A DNA stretch of 64,000 nucleotides from Pseudomonadota bacterium (GTDB lineage: Bacteria; Pseudomonadota; Alphaproteobacteria; Rhizobiales; Xanthobacteraceae): assembly GCA_023451825.1 (NCBI GenBank), contig JAEXYA010000055.1:1-64000 (forward strand), in the 5' to 3' direction. A program made the position numbers and the translations under genes. Below the pieces are notes generated by a model that saw only the letters and a program-made list of their open reading frames with translations, was not told where the DNA came from and made no database searches. Of the stretch, positions 34,991-43,950 are shown in pieces. Every line of letters starts with the position of its first letter. The first letter of the stretch is position 1.

Positions 34991-35796
34991 TGTGTTGCTC
35001 CGTCAAGCCCCGCAACGGTGTTGAACAGGCGGCGCAGTTCCAGAGCCAATGCGTTGAATTCTTCTTTACCCATGGTCTCCAGCGTTCGCGGTCGCGGAAG
35101 ATCTACCTTGATATCCGCCAGGATGCGCGCGGGTTGGCCGGCCAGCACAACGACGCGGTCCGCCAGAAACAAGGCTTCGGGAATCGAGTGGGTCACGAAG
35201 ATCGCAGTGCGTCGTTCTGCCATCCAGATCCGCTGCAGTTCGAGCGATAGCCGCTCGCGCGTCATCGCATCGAGTGCGGAGAACGGCTCGTCGAGCAGCA
35301 GCAATCGGGGATCGTGCAGCAGCATCCGCACAAGGCCGACGCGCTGCGCCATGCCGCCGGAGAGCTGGTCGGGATACAGATGGGCGCTGTCCGCCAGCCC
35401 TGTCATCGCCAGCAGGCGATCAGCGCGCGCCGCATCCGCATCGCTGGCGCCACGGGCAAATCCCGCAGGCAGCAAGACGTTATCGCGGACGCTCCGCCAA
35501 GGCAGCAATGTCGGACGCTGGAAAACCATGCCGACATCGCGGTGCGGCTGCTTGATATCGACATTGCCCACAGTGACACGTCCGGCCTGGGCGGTCGCCA
35601 GTCCGGCCAGCAGTTTCAGCAGCGTCGACTTGCCGCCGCCGGACGGGCCCAGAACCGCGAGAAACTCGCCGTCGCCAATTGATAGCGACAGATCGTCCAG
35701 CACCGGCACTCCTGCGCGTCCCGGATAAGCGAAACGAATGCCGGACAGCGTGACGAGCGGCTGCTCCGTGTTCGTTTCAGATGTTATGAAACTCAT
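34987..35796 (-). CDS. ABC transporter ATP-binding protein (NitT/TauT family)
   Basis: A 269-residue ATPase. Walker A is GPSGGGKSTLLK, the Q-loop FQRPTLLPWRSVRDN, the signature LSGGMAQRVGLVRML, Walker B LLLLDEPFSALD and the switch THSIPEALFLADRV. It overlaps the binding-protein gene by 4 bp. Confidence 0.92.
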   Translation of the reverse strand: MSFITSETNTEQPLVTLSGIRFAYPGRAGVPVLDDLSLSIGDGEFLAVLGPSGGGKSTLLKLLAGLATAQAGRVTVGNVDIKQPHRDVGMVFQRPTLLPWRSVRDNVLLPAGFARGASDADAARADRLLAMTGLADSAHLYPDQLSGGMAQRVGLVRMLLHDPRLLLLDEPFSALDAMTRERLSLELQRIWMAERRTAIFVTHSIPEALFLADRVVVLAGQPARILADIKVDLPRPRTLETMGKEEFNALALELRRLFNTVAGLDGATQ

Positions 35797-36944
35797 GGCA
35801 ATGCGCGGGCACGGGCGACGAGTGCATCACGATCGAACTTGGCAAATCCCGGCACGAGCTTGTTGCTGAAATAGGCATCGAGTGGAATATCGGCCGTCGC
35901 GAATTCGCCGTAGCGATGCATTTCGCGGACATAAGTGCGGATGATATCGACATCATAGGCACCCGGCACGCGCGGCTTGCCGTCGGGCGTGCGCAGCAAC
36001 GGCTCGATCCACCGCTGCACCAGGCGCACATTCGCCGCCAACGCAGATGCCGCATCGCCTTGCGGACGCGCAGACGGATTCTTGCGCCAAAATGCTTCGA
36101 CACAGGCACGCGGATTGATATCGCAAATCACCAACGCCTTGGTCCATGCACGTCCGAAGCGTTCGAGCAGCCCGGGGTTTTCATCGAGCGTCGAGCGATG
36201 CGCAATATAGCCATTGACGGCCATCTGGCGAAACGCTGGAGGATATTCCAGTCGGCGCGCCGCGATACCCTCCTGCTCCAGCAAATCGATCCATGTGCTG
36301 TTGAAGTTCAGCACCTGCACACGATCTTCGCGCAACGCGTGAAACCCGGCGCCAAGCACACCGACCGCAACGATTTGCACATCCTTGCCCGGCGTGAGCC
36401 CAGCGGCGCGCAGCAACGCGCGGGTCTGCGGGATCGTGCCCCAGGTCAGTGCACCCACGCCGATGTTCTTGCCGCGAAGATCCGCAATCGTGCGGATGTC
36501 GGAGTCCGCCTTCACAGCCAATTCGAGTGTATTGCGCGGCCCTGCATTGTAAAAATAGGACACCGGCAGCGGCTCGCTTCCGGGCTTGTGGGCCGAGAGC
36601 AGCGTCTCCGGCAGCGGCAGCGCGATCGTGATCGTTTTTTGCAAAAGCTGAGGCAGCAACGCGCCCGCCCCCGCAAGCACGACATATTCAACGTCCAGAT
36701 CTTCGTCGCGAAGCAAGCCCAGCTCTTCGGCGATGGCCTGCACGCCGCCCTCGGTCACCGTCGGTGGAATCGCGAGGCCGACTTTCACACGATCCGCCGC
36801 CTGCGCCGTCGCATATGGTGCCAGCAAAACGGCGACCGCAGCGAGTTTTGGAATCGCCAGGGATCGGATGAATGAAAATGTGCCAACAGACGGCGCAATG
36901 ACAATACGATTGATCGCAGTTTTCGCGAAAGCAAGGAAATTCAT
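35793..36944 (-). CDS. ABC transporter substrate-binding protein (NitT/TauT, NMT1/THI5-like)
   Basis: A 383-residue periplasmic binding protein with a long N-terminus and signal segment ending LLAPYATAQA. The mature part has the SsuA/ThiY fold (VKVGLAIPPTVTEGG, LRGKNIGVGALTWGTIPQTR). AGAGG lies 5 bases before the ATG. It is first in the operon SBP-ATPase-permease-amidase and is preceded by a 427-bp divergent region with a possible cysteine-rich leader frame. The ligand is probably an amide or sulfonate, unproven. Confidence 0.88.
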   Translation of the reverse strand: MNFLAFAKTAINRIVIAPSVGTFSFIRSLAIPKLAAVAVLLAPYATAQAADRVKVGLAIPPTVTEGGVQAIAEELGLLRDEDLDVEYVVLAGAGALLPQLLQKTITIALPLPETLLSAHKPGSEPLPVSYFYNAGPRNTLELAVKADSDIRTIADLRGKNIGVGALTWGTIPQTRALLRAAGLTPGKDVQIVAVGVLGAGFHALREDRVQVLNFNSTWIDLLEQEGIAARRLEYPPAFRQMAVNGYIAHRSTLDENPGLLERFGRAWTKALVICDINPRACVEAFWRKNPSARPQGDAASALAANVRLVQRWIEPLLRTPDGKPRVPGAYDVDIIRTYVREMHRYGEFATADIPLDAYFSNKLVPGFAKFDRDALVARARALP

Positions 36945-37048
36945 TCTAACCTCTTGATTACAATGAAATATTCAACACGTCGATTTTAGTTCGTCAACGG
37001 CATCGCGACACGTGCAATTGGCTGACGCGCCAACTCACTGTCCGTTTG

Positions 37049-37255
37049 TTAGTTGAAAAATGCCGATGGCGGATCGGCTAACTCATGGTCTCTGATCGAC
37101 AATTCAAATTGCGGCTTGTCACGGTATCCGCGCGCATGACGCACACCCATCGCGCGACATTCGTCGCAGCAGCACGCGGCCAGCCAGAATGGCTGTCCTC
37201 CTAGGAGAGTGTAGTAGCGAATGTTTCTTCTGCATCGTGAATGCAAACGACGCAT
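37049..37255 (-). CDS. Candidate leader peptide with a cysteine-codon run
   Basis: A 68-codon frame in the leader of the importer/amidase operon, starting MRRLHSRCRRNIRYYT. Codons for A-C-C-C-D-E-C-R (about residues 27-34) give three consecutive Cys codons plus a fourth. Near its end lies an inverted repeat GCCGAT/ATCGGC followed by A and five T on this strand (37056-37078), resembling a weak terminator. A translation-controlled cysteine sensor is one reading; random open frame is the alternative. The region has no other gene. Confidence 0.3.
   Translation of the reverse strand: MRRLHSRCRRNIRYYTLLGGQPFWLAACCCDECRAMGVRHARGYRDKPQFELSIRDHELADPPSAFFN
37056..37078 (-). terminator. Weak terminator/attenuator-like hairpin
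   Basis: On the minus strand GCCGAT-CCGCC-ATCGGC is followed by ATTTTT. It sits between the cysteine codons of the candidate leader and the start of the binding-protein gene, where an attenuator would be. Confidence 0.35.
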
Positions 37256-37307
37256 CCGTTGTTATTCCACTGCCATTCCGCCAGGTTGCTTTCACCGCAT
37301 CCGCCTT

Positions 37308-37326
37308 TTGACTAAGTCTCAGTCAA
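37308..37326. promoter_or_regulatory. Inverted repeat upstream of the rightward ABC operon
   Basis: TTGACT-AAGTCTC-AGTCAA is a perfect 6-7-6 inverted repeat ending 45 bp before the ATPase start at 37372. A second one, TGCAT-CGTGA-ATGCA, is at 37233-37247. Either could be an operator for the divergent pair of operons. The rest of 36945-37371 has no gene apart from the candidate leader frame. Confidence 0.4.
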
Positions 37327-37371
37327 TGGCACTGCAAATTTGCCTGCTCACAATTCTTGTCAGGCCCCATC

Positions 37372-38136
37372 ATGAATTTTCACCAGACGCAGCCTTACGT
37401 CGGAACACCAGCCATCGCGCTTCGCGGAATCGGAAAGAGCTTCGACGAGCTCAAGGTTCTCGACGACATCTCTCTGACCGTCGGACAAGGCGAAGTGGTC
37501 GCGCTGCTGGGAACGTCGGGCTGCGGCAAGAGCACGTTGCTCAACATCATCGCAGGCCTTCTGCCGCCGGATAGCGGCGACATCAACATGACGGGCATGA
37601 TCGACTCTGCGCGCAGCGGCAGCGGTGATATCGCCTATATGTTTCAGGAAGACCGCCTGCTGCCATGGCGCAGCATTCGCGCCAATGTTGCATTCGGACT
37701 CGAAGCGCAGTCGGTCGATCGACGTACACGCCTTGCACGAGCGGACACAATGCTCGCGCAGGTCGGCCTGTCCGACTTCACGAAGGCATGGCCGCATCAA
37801 TTGTCCGGCGGCATGCGCAGCCGCGTCGCGCTGGCGCGCAGTCTCGTAGTCGAACCGCGCATTCTCCTCATGGACGAACCATTCTCGAAACTTGACCCGC
37901 AGACGCGCAGCCAGATGCATAACGAGTTGCTGCGGCTGCAGGCGATACACGGCACCACGATCTTATTCGTCACCCACGATGTCGAGGAAGCCGTGGTGCT
38001 CGCTGATCGCATCGTTGTCATGTCGCCCCGACCGGGGCGCATCCGCAGAATCGAAACGATTGACCTCCCGCGCCCGCGCATACCGACCGATCCTGCGGTC
38101 AATGAGCAGATCCGCCAATTGCGTCTCGGATCATAA
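37372..38136 (+). CDS. ABC transporter ATP-binding protein (NitT/TauT family)
   Basis: A 254-residue ATPase. Walker A is GTSGCGKSTLLN, the Q-loop FQEDRLLPWRSIRAN, the signature LSGGMRSRVALARSL, Walker B ILLMDEPFSKLD and the switch THDVEEAVVLADRI. The ATG at 37372 is chosen; the frame is open from a TTG at 37357. It is first of a seven-gene rightward run, an order (ATPase-permease-binding protein) different from the leftward importer. Confidence 0.92.
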   Translation: MNFHQTQPYVGTPAIALRGIGKSFDELKVLDDISLTVGQGEVVALLGTSGCGKSTLLNIIAGLLPPDSGDINMTGMIDSARSGSGDIAYMFQEDRLLPWRSIRANVAFGLEAQSVDRRTRLARADTMLAQVGLSDFTKAWPHQLSGGMRSRVALARSLVVEPRILLMDEPFSKLDPQTRSQMHNELLRLQAIHGTTILFVTHDVEEAVVLADRIVVMSPRPGRIRRIETIDLPRPRIPTDPAVNEQIRQLRLGS

Positions 38137-38138
38137 GC

Positions 38139-38903
38139 ATGTCTTTCTCACGTACGGGCAGCATCGTGCTGCAGCGATTGCTGTTGTTGGCCGCCATTCT
38201 GCTGTTGTGGTGGTATGCCGCGAGCAAAGTCCCCTCATTTGTTTTACCCGGACCGGCGAAGGTGCTCGATGGCGTGTTCGCGCTCGTCAACAGTGCCACA
38301 TTCCTTCGCGATGTCGGCGCCACCACCTATCGCGTGATCACAGGTTTCGCGATCGCGGCTGTGACAGGCACGCTGGCTGGCCTTCTTCTCGGCTCCAACC
38401 GGACGCTGGCCACCTTCTTCGAGCCGATCCTGTCGGTGCTCAACACGGTGTCGTCCGCGATCTGGGCGATCTTCGCCATCATCTGGTTCGGCATATCGGA
38501 TGCGACGACGATCTTCGTCGTGTTCATGACGGCATTCCCGCTGATCCTCACCAATGTCTGGCAGGGCACACGAGCGGTCGACCGGCAATATGTCGATCTC
38601 GCGCGGTCGTTCCGGATGTCGCAGCTTCAGATCCTTCTGAAGGTCTATCTGCCGAGCATCCTGCCCTACTTCTTCTCGGGCGCGCGTCTCGCTTTCGGCT
38701 TCGGCTGGCGGGTGTCGCTAGTCGCTGAAACATTGGGGTCGTCGAATGGCATCGGCTATCGCCTGCGCCAAGCTGCCGACCTTGTGCAAAGCGACAAGGT
38801 GTTCGCGTGGACCCTGCTGCTGGTCGCCCTGATGCTGGTGATCGAATCCGGCTTTCTCAAACCGCTGGAACGCAGCCTGTTCCGCTGGAAACAACAATCC
38901 TAA
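38139..38903 (+). CDS. ABC transporter permease (NitT/TauT family)
   Basis: A 254-residue permease with about 6 transmembrane helices and the EAA-like loop YVDLARSFRMSQLQILLKVYLP followed by SILPYFFSGARLAFGFGWRVS. It starts 2 bp after the ATPase stop and ends 17 bp before the binding protein start. Confidence 0.92.
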   Translation: MSFSRTGSIVLQRLLLLAAILLLWWYAASKVPSFVLPGPAKVLDGVFALVNSATFLRDVGATTYRVITGFAIAAVTGTLAGLLLGSNRTLATFFEPILSVLNTVSSAIWAIFAIIWFGISDATTIFVVFMTAFPLILTNVWQGTRAVDRQYVDLARSFRMSQLQILLKVYLPSILPYFFSGARLAFGFGWRVSLVAETLGSSNGIGYRLRQAADLVQSDKVFAWTLLLVALMLVIESGFLKPLERSLFRWKQQS

Positions 38904-38920
38904 CCCACGAGGCCTATGCC

Positions 38921-39901
38921 ATGATCTTCCGTAGAACCCTGCTCGCCGCCGCGGCGCTTGTGACATTTGCGATCACGCTTCCCGCCGAAGCCGGGCAGAA
39001 GGTACGCATCGGCTATTGGACCAGCGGCGTCAGCCTTGGCTATGGCTCCGTGCTGGAGTCGCGCGACTTCCTGAAGAAGCGCGGCATCGACGCCGAATTC
39101 ATTCACTTCCCCGATTTGATCGCTCCGATCCGCGCCATCGCATCGGGCTCCATCGACGTGGCTTTCGCCGCGCCGCTGGCCGGTGTGTTCAGCGCCGTCA
39201 ATGAAGGCGTGCCGATCAAGCTGTTCGCCGCGACGCAGCCGGCCGACGTGCAGATCGTCGTCCCCAGCGACTCGCCGATCAACTCGATTGCGGAACTCAA
39301 AGGCAAGAAGCTGGGTTCGTCGCCCGCGGGCTCATCCACCGCCGTGCTCGCCAATGCGATCCTCGCCGGCAATTACGGCATCAAGCCTGACGAGTACACC
39401 CTTGTCGGTGGCAATGAGTCCCGCCTCGTTCAGTTCCTGGTTCAGAAGCAGGTCGATGCTTCCGCGCTGCGTTCCATCACCGTGACCCAGATCGACGGCG
39501 AACTGAAAGTGAAGAAGCTCGGTAACTTCTTCGAGGAATGGCGCAAGCTCACCAAGTCGGACGGCCTGCCGTATAACGGCGTTGCCGCGGTCAGCACCGA
39601 CCTGATCACGAAACAGCCGGATACAGTGGCTAACCTGATTGCAGCACTGCGCGATGCCGTGGCCTGGGGCTCTGCCAATCCCGCCGAAGTCGCGACGATC
39701 CTGGAGAAGACGGCAAACCTCTCGGCCAACGATGCCAAGGCCTATGTCACCAATTGGGACATCGTGAACCGCGTCGCGTTCGAGCCGGCCGACATCGCCA
39801 GCCTGAAGCGCCAGCATGAAGTGCTCGCTGCCGGCGGTTTCATCAAGGGCAAGCTGAATGACGATCTGTTCGTCACCGGCCCGTACGAACGCTCCAAGTA
39901 G
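38921..39901 (+). CDS. ABC transporter substrate-binding protein (NitT/TauT family)
   Basis: A 326-residue periplasmic binding protein. The signal peptide is MIFRRTLLAAAALVTFAITL ending PAEA. The mature part reads QKVRIGYWTSGVSLGYGSVLE, then IDVAFAAPLAGVFSAVNEGVPIKLF and the ligand-pocket block KGKKLGSSPAGSSTAVLANAIL. The frame is open from 38807 inside the permease, but only the ATG at 38921 gives a signal peptide. Downstream CoA ligase and thioesterase genes suggest an organic acid or amide ligand. Confidence 0.9.
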   Translation: MIFRRTLLAAAALVTFAITLPAEAGQKVRIGYWTSGVSLGYGSVLESRDFLKKRGIDAEFIHFPDLIAPIRAIASGSIDVAFAAPLAGVFSAVNEGVPIKLFAATQPADVQIVVPSDSPINSIAELKGKKLGSSPAGSSTAVLANAILAGNYGIKPDEYTLVGGNESRLVQFLVQKQVDASALRSITVTQIDGELKVKKLGNFFEEWRKLTKSDGLPYNGVAAVSTDLITKQPDTVANLIAALRDAVAWGSANPAEVATILEKTANLSANDAKAYVTNWDIVNRVAFEPADIASLKRQHEVLAAGGFIKGKLNDDLFVTGPYERSK

Positions 39902-39922
39902 ATCAAGTAAGGATACCGCCTC

Positions 39923-40939
39923 ATGACCAGCACGATGAAAGCCCTGGTGCTCAGCGCCCATGGCGAACTCGACCAATTGCAGGTGGTGACCGACAAGCCG
40001 GTGCCGAAAGCAGCGAACGGCCATGTGGTCATTCGCGTCGGCGCGTCGTCTTTCAATTATCACGACGTCTTTACGGTCCGCGGCATGCCCGGGATCAAGG
40101 TGCCGCTGCCGGTTGTGATCGGCCTCGATCTCGCCGGCACCATCACCGAAATCGGCGATGGTGTTTCCGGCTGGGCCATTGGCGACCGTGTGCTGATCAA
40201 CCCGCTCAAGCCCGGCGTCGGCCTGATGGGTGAGATGGTCGATGGCGGCATGGCCGAATATGCTGCCGCCGATGCACGCCAGTTGATCCGCCTGCCCGAC
40301 GCCGTGAGCTTCGAGCAGGCCGCCTCACTGCCGGTCGCCTATGGTACCGCGCATCGCATGCTGATCACCCACCGCACAGTGAAGCCTGGCGACAAGGTGC
40401 TGATCCTCGGCGCCAGCGGCGGCGTCGGTACGGCCAGCATCATTCTCGCCAAGCTGCTCGGTGCCGAGGTCATCGCCTGCGCCGGCAGCGATGAGAAATG
40501 CGAACGCCTCAAGGCGCTCGGCGCCGATCACGTGGTCAACTACCAGACCACGGATTTTTCCAAATGGGCGATCGGCAAGTACGGCAAGCCCGAGCGGCGT
40601 ACCCATGAAGGCGGCGTCGATGTGGTGATCAACTTCACCGGCGGCGACACCTGGCTGCCGTCGCTGAAGTGCCTCAAGCGTGGCGGCACGCTGCTGGTCT
40701 GCGGCGCCACTGCCGGCTACGATCCCAAGGAAGACCTGCGCTATGTCTGGAGCTTCGAGCTCAACATTCGCGGTTCGAACAGCTTCTACGAGGAAGACCT
40801 CGTCGCTTTGCTCGACCTGATCGCCCAGGGCAAGATCAATCCGGTCATCGATCGCGCCGTGCCGCTGGAACAGGCCGCCGAAGGGCTGGCACTCATTCGC
40901 GATCGTACCGTGCTCGGCAAGGTCGTCGTCACGCCGTAA
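39923..40939 (+). CDS. MDR-family zinc-type alcohol dehydrogenase/quinone oxidoreductase
   Basis: A 338-residue medium-chain dehydrogenase/reductase. The GroES-like domain has FNYHDVFTVRGMPGIKVPLP and VIGLDLAGTITEIGDGVSGW. The Rossmann domain has ILGASGGVGTASIILAKLLGAEVIAC. There is an HD (not a Cys-type) position at the catalytic zinc site and no four-cysteine structural zinc lobe, so it is probably a zinc-free NAD(P)H quinone or enoyl reductase-like member. It follows the ABC genes at 21 bp and is likely co-transcribed. Confidence 0.86.
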   Translation: MTSTMKALVLSAHGELDQLQVVTDKPVPKAANGHVVIRVGASSFNYHDVFTVRGMPGIKVPLPVVIGLDLAGTITEIGDGVSGWAIGDRVLINPLKPGVGLMGEMVDGGMAEYAAADARQLIRLPDAVSFEQAASLPVAYGTAHRMLITHRTVKPGDKVLILGASGGVGTASIILAKLLGAEVIACAGSDEKCERLKALGADHVVNYQTTDFSKWAIGKYGKPERRTHEGGVDVVINFTGGDTWLPSLKCLKRGGTLLVCGATAGYDPKEDLRYVWSFELNIRGSNSFYEEDLVALLDLIAQGKINPVIDRAVPLEQAAEGLALIRDRTVLGKVVVTP

Positions 40940-40969
40940 CGGCATGCCCCATTTTTGAAGGAGCCAGAT

Positions 40970-41386
40970 ATGGCTGAAACTCCAAGCATCGATTCCGTCC
41001 GCGAGCGCCTGTTGAAGGCGCCCTATCACAAATGGCTGGGCCTCGACGTCACCTCCGTGGGCGACGGCGAGATCGAGCTCACCGCCAAATGGCGCGAGGA
41101 ATGGGTCGTCAATGTCGAGAGCGGCTATACCCATGGCGGCATTCTGGCCACGCTGGTGGACCTCACCGCCGACTGGGCGCTGGTATCGAGCAATGGCCGC
41201 GGCGTCCCAACCATCGACCTGCGCGTCGATTATCACAGCCCCGCCCGCGGCGACCTGCGTGCCGTCGGCAAGGCGATCAAGTTCGGCAAGCAGTTCTCCG
41301 TCGCCGAAGCGAAGATCTATGACAGCGCCGGCAAGCTGGTCGCGAGCGGCCGCGGCGTTTATCTGACGCCACCGCAGGAGAAGTAA
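40970..41386 (+). CDS. PaaI-type hotdog-fold thioesterase
   Basis: A 138-residue hotdog thioesterase. The helix-start motif GYTHGGILATLVDLTADWAL holds the HGG and the downstream acidic Asp of PaaI-type acyl-CoA thioesterases, followed by TIDLRVDYHSPARGDLRAVG. AAGGAG lies 6 bases before the ATG at 40970; an upstream TTG at 40955 is rejected for that reason. It ends just before the VOC gene with no gap. It likely releases CoA from an aromatic or acyl-CoA made by the ligase at 42172. Confidence 0.88.
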   Translation: MAETPSIDSVRERLLKAPYHKWLGLDVTSVGDGEIELTAKWREEWVVNVESGYTHGGILATLVDLTADWALVSSNGRGVPTIDLRVDYHSPARGDLRAVGKAIKFGKQFSVAEAKIYDSAGKLVASGRGVYLTPPQEK

Positions 41387-42175
41387 ATGTCGCTCCAGCT
41401 CGACCATGTGGTGATCAACACCCGCTATGAGACCGATCTCGCGGCGGAGCTGTTTGCCGGGCTGGGCTTCCAGCTCACCCCGTGCGGCTTTCATCCGACG
41501 CTCGGCTCGATCAATCACCTGATGGTGTTCGAGCACGCTTATCTCGAACTGATCGGCCTGCCGCCCGGCGGCGACAAGGTCCGGCAGGAGCTGATCGATA
41601 GCCCGCAGGGCCTGAACGGCCTTGTCTTTGCCAGCGACGATGCCGAAGCGACGCGCAACGGCGTGATAAGTGCCGGCTTCGACGCGCAGCCCGTACAGCA
41701 TTTTGCACGGCCGCTACAGATCGACGGCGTGGACCATGAGGCGCGCTTCTCTGCGGTTCGCCTTGCGCTGGATTCATTCAACGCGGGCCGCGTCTATTAC
41801 TGCCAGCACCACACGCCGGAGCTGATCTGGCGCCGCGATTGGCTCACCCACGCCAATGGTGTCACGGGACTTGTCGAACTGACCATAACAAGTGCCGATC
41901 CGGAGACCACCGCAGCCCGCTATGGGAGCCTTGGCAAGCTCAATGACTTCGCCCTCTCGGTGGTCGATGCAGCTGCACTGACGCGTCGCTTCGGTGAACT
42001 GTCCGCGATCGGTGCCGATCGTCCCGAGCGTTTCGCTGCCGTCACCTTGCGTAGCTCGGAGCCCGTACGCGTAGCAGAGCGCGCTGCCGCGCTCGGCCTG
42101 CCCCATGATGCAACAACCAATCGCGTCGTCGTTGCGCTGCCGGCATTCGGATCGCTGATCGAGGTCATTTCGTGA
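41387..42175 (+). CDS. VOC family protein (glyoxalase-like domain)
   Basis: A 262-residue protein with a vicinal-oxygen-chelate fold of the Glyoxalase_3-like group. It opens LQLDHVVINTRYETDLAAELFAGLGF, and has HLMVFEHAYLELIGLP with a possible metal-type His-Glu pair, then FDAQPVQHFARPLQIDG and FNAGRVYYCQHHTPELIW. The start abuts the thioesterase stop, and its stop overlaps the GTG of the CoA ligase. Reaction unknown; family members act as isomerases, lyases or binding proteins for small acids. Confidence 0.8.
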   Translation: MSLQLDHVVINTRYETDLAAELFAGLGFQLTPCGFHPTLGSINHLMVFEHAYLELIGLPPGGDKVRQELIDSPQGLNGLVFASDDAEATRNGVISAGFDAQPVQHFARPLQIDGVDHEARFSAVRLALDSFNAGRVYYCQHHTPELIWRRDWLTHANGVTGLVELTITSADPETTAARYGSLGKLNDFALSVVDAAALTRRFGELSAIGADRPERFAAVTLRSSEPVRVAERAAALGLPHDATTNRVVVALPAFGSLIEVIS

Positions 42176-43677
42176 GTATATCTGCAAATCTCGGCCAGCT
42201 GTTCGACCCCGCCATCGATCGCGGGCAGTTCGCTTTCATCGGCCTCGATGCCAGTCTGACCGAAACGGCCTGCACCTATGGCGAACTGGACGATCTCGCC
42301 AATGGCGTCGCCCGCGGCCTGAAGAAGCGCGGCTACAACGAGGGCGACCGTATCGCCATTCTTGCGGCCAACTCGGTCGAGTTCATCATTGTCATTCTCG
42401 GCATCATGCGTGCCGGCCTGGTCGCCGTGCCCATCAACTACCGCTTTCCGAAGGAGCTCATCCAGCTTGTCGCCACCGACAGCGGCGCCCGCCTGCTGTT
42501 CTGCGACGACGCCCACATCGCTTCGGCACCCGAAAGCATCGAACGGATCGGACTAAAGCGTCATGGCGTTGGCAGTCTCGCAGACCTGATCGACCCCGGC
42601 CCGTTCGAGCCCTTCGCGCCGGTCGCCAATGAACCCGCGCTGATCCTCTATACGTCCGGCTCGACGGGGCGGCCAAAGGGCGTCGTTCTCAGCCATGCCG
42701 CACATCTGTGGACGGCGCAGACCCGGCAGGAGCGCGAGCCGCTGACGGGCGAAAAGGTGCTGATCGCCGCGCCGCTCTACCACATGAACGCCCTTGCACT
42801 GGCATTCCTGGCGCTGACCTCGCGCGCCACGACTGTCCTGCTGTGGCAGTTCTCCGCCGTTCCCTATATCCGCGCCATCGATCACTATCACTGCACCTGG
42901 CTCACCGCCGTGCCGCCGATGATCGCCATGATGCTGCGCGAGCGCGACACACTCGCAACGGCGAACCTGTCGTCGGTCCGCGTGATCCGGATGGGCTCGG
43001 CCCCGGTCAGCGACAGCCTGCTGGCGCAGATCCGCAGCCTGCTGCCGAATGCGCGGGTGATGAACGCCTATGGCACGACGGAATCCGGCCCGGTGACATT
43101 TGCGCCGCATCCCGACGGCCGCCCAACGCCGCCACCGGCCCTGGGCACTGCGCATCCCAAAGTTCAGCTTCGCCTGCGCGATCAAGTGGGAAATGTCGGT
43201 GACAAGGGCGTGCTCGAGATCAAGAGCCCCGCGTTGATGAACCAATATCACAACAGGCCAGAGCTCAATGCCGTCTTCACCGCCGACGGCTATTATGTCA
43301 CCGGCGACGTGTTCGAGCGCGACGTCGACGGCTTCTATTCATTCATCGGCCGCCGCGACGATATGTTCGTCAGTGGCGGCGAGAACATCTATCCCGGCGA
43401 GGTCGAGGCCGTTCTCGAACATCACCCGGCCATCGCGCAGGCCTGCGTCGTGCCCATCGACGACGACATCAAGGGGCAGAAACCCGTCGCTTTCATCGTG
43501 CTGCGGGCCGGTACATCGCCGAGTGAAGACGACATCAAGACCTATGCCCTCGACCACGCCCCCGCTTATCAGCATCCGCGCAAAGTGTGGTTCGTTGATG
43601 TACTGCCGCTGGCCAGTACTCAGAAAATCGATCGTTCCAGGTTGAAAGCAGAGGCGGCAGTGCGGGTCCGTGGCTGA
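42172..43677 (+). CDS. Acyl-CoA synthetase (AMP-forming, class I adenylate-forming)
   Basis: A 501-residue AMP-dependent acyl-CoA ligase. The phosphate loop is YTSGSTGRPKG (160-170), then YGTTESGPVTF, GYYVTGDVFERDVDGFYSFIGRRDDMFVSGG with ENIYPGEVE, and the C-terminal catalytic Lys in LASTQKIDRSRLK. The GTG start at 42172 overlaps the VOC stop (GTGA). It activates a carboxylic acid of unknown identity. It is the last gene of the ABC-MDR-thioesterase-VOC-ligase run. Confidence 0.9.
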   Translation: MSISANLGQLFDPAIDRGQFAFIGLDASLTETACTYGELDDLANGVARGLKKRGYNEGDRIAILAANSVEFIIVILGIMRAGLVAVPINYRFPKELIQLVATDSGARLLFCDDAHIASAPESIERIGLKRHGVGSLADLIDPGPFEPFAPVANEPALILYTSGSTGRPKGVVLSHAAHLWTAQTRQEREPLTGEKVLIAAPLYHMNALALAFLALTSRATTVLLWQFSAVPYIRAIDHYHCTWLTAVPPMIAMMLRERDTLATANLSSVRVIRMGSAPVSDSLLAQIRSLLPNARVMNAYGTTESGPVTFAPHPDGRPTPPPALGTAHPKVQLRLRDQVGNVGDKGVLEIKSPALMNQYHNRPELNAVFTADGYYVTGDVFERDVDGFYSFIGRRDDMFVSGGENIYPGEVEAVLEHHPAIAQACVVPIDDDIKGQKPVAFIVLRAGTSPSEDDIKTYALDHAPAYQHPRKVWFVDVLPLASTQKIDRSRLKAEAAVRVRG

Positions 43678-43950
43678 ACCATTGCCGTCGCGCAAGCCGA
43701 CCGATGTTTGAAGGCATCTTTGCCTTTCGAAATGGTCAGCATGCGCGACGCCATCTGCTTCGCGTCCTACACATAGGAGCCCCAATCTTTTTACGAACCA
43801 ATGCGGGGAGCACAACCTTCTCTGGATCACCCCACCGCACAGTCCGATCGCACCGACATTACCCTCTCTTTTGGAATTCCCTGAAGTCGCCGACCAAGGC
43901 TGTAATGGCTCCCGTCGCGCCGCATATCCGGGCCACAGGAGAGCATTGAA

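Noticed and set aside
40325..41701. A 458-codon antisense frame across MDR, thioesterase and VOC genes
   Set aside because: It spans three well-supported sense genes and has shadow-like composition.
43704..43949. An 81-codon frame ending 2 bp before ssuA
   Set aside because: No Shine-Dalgarno, no recognisable domain and low-complexity basic composition; kept only as a possible leader, not supported enough to annotate.
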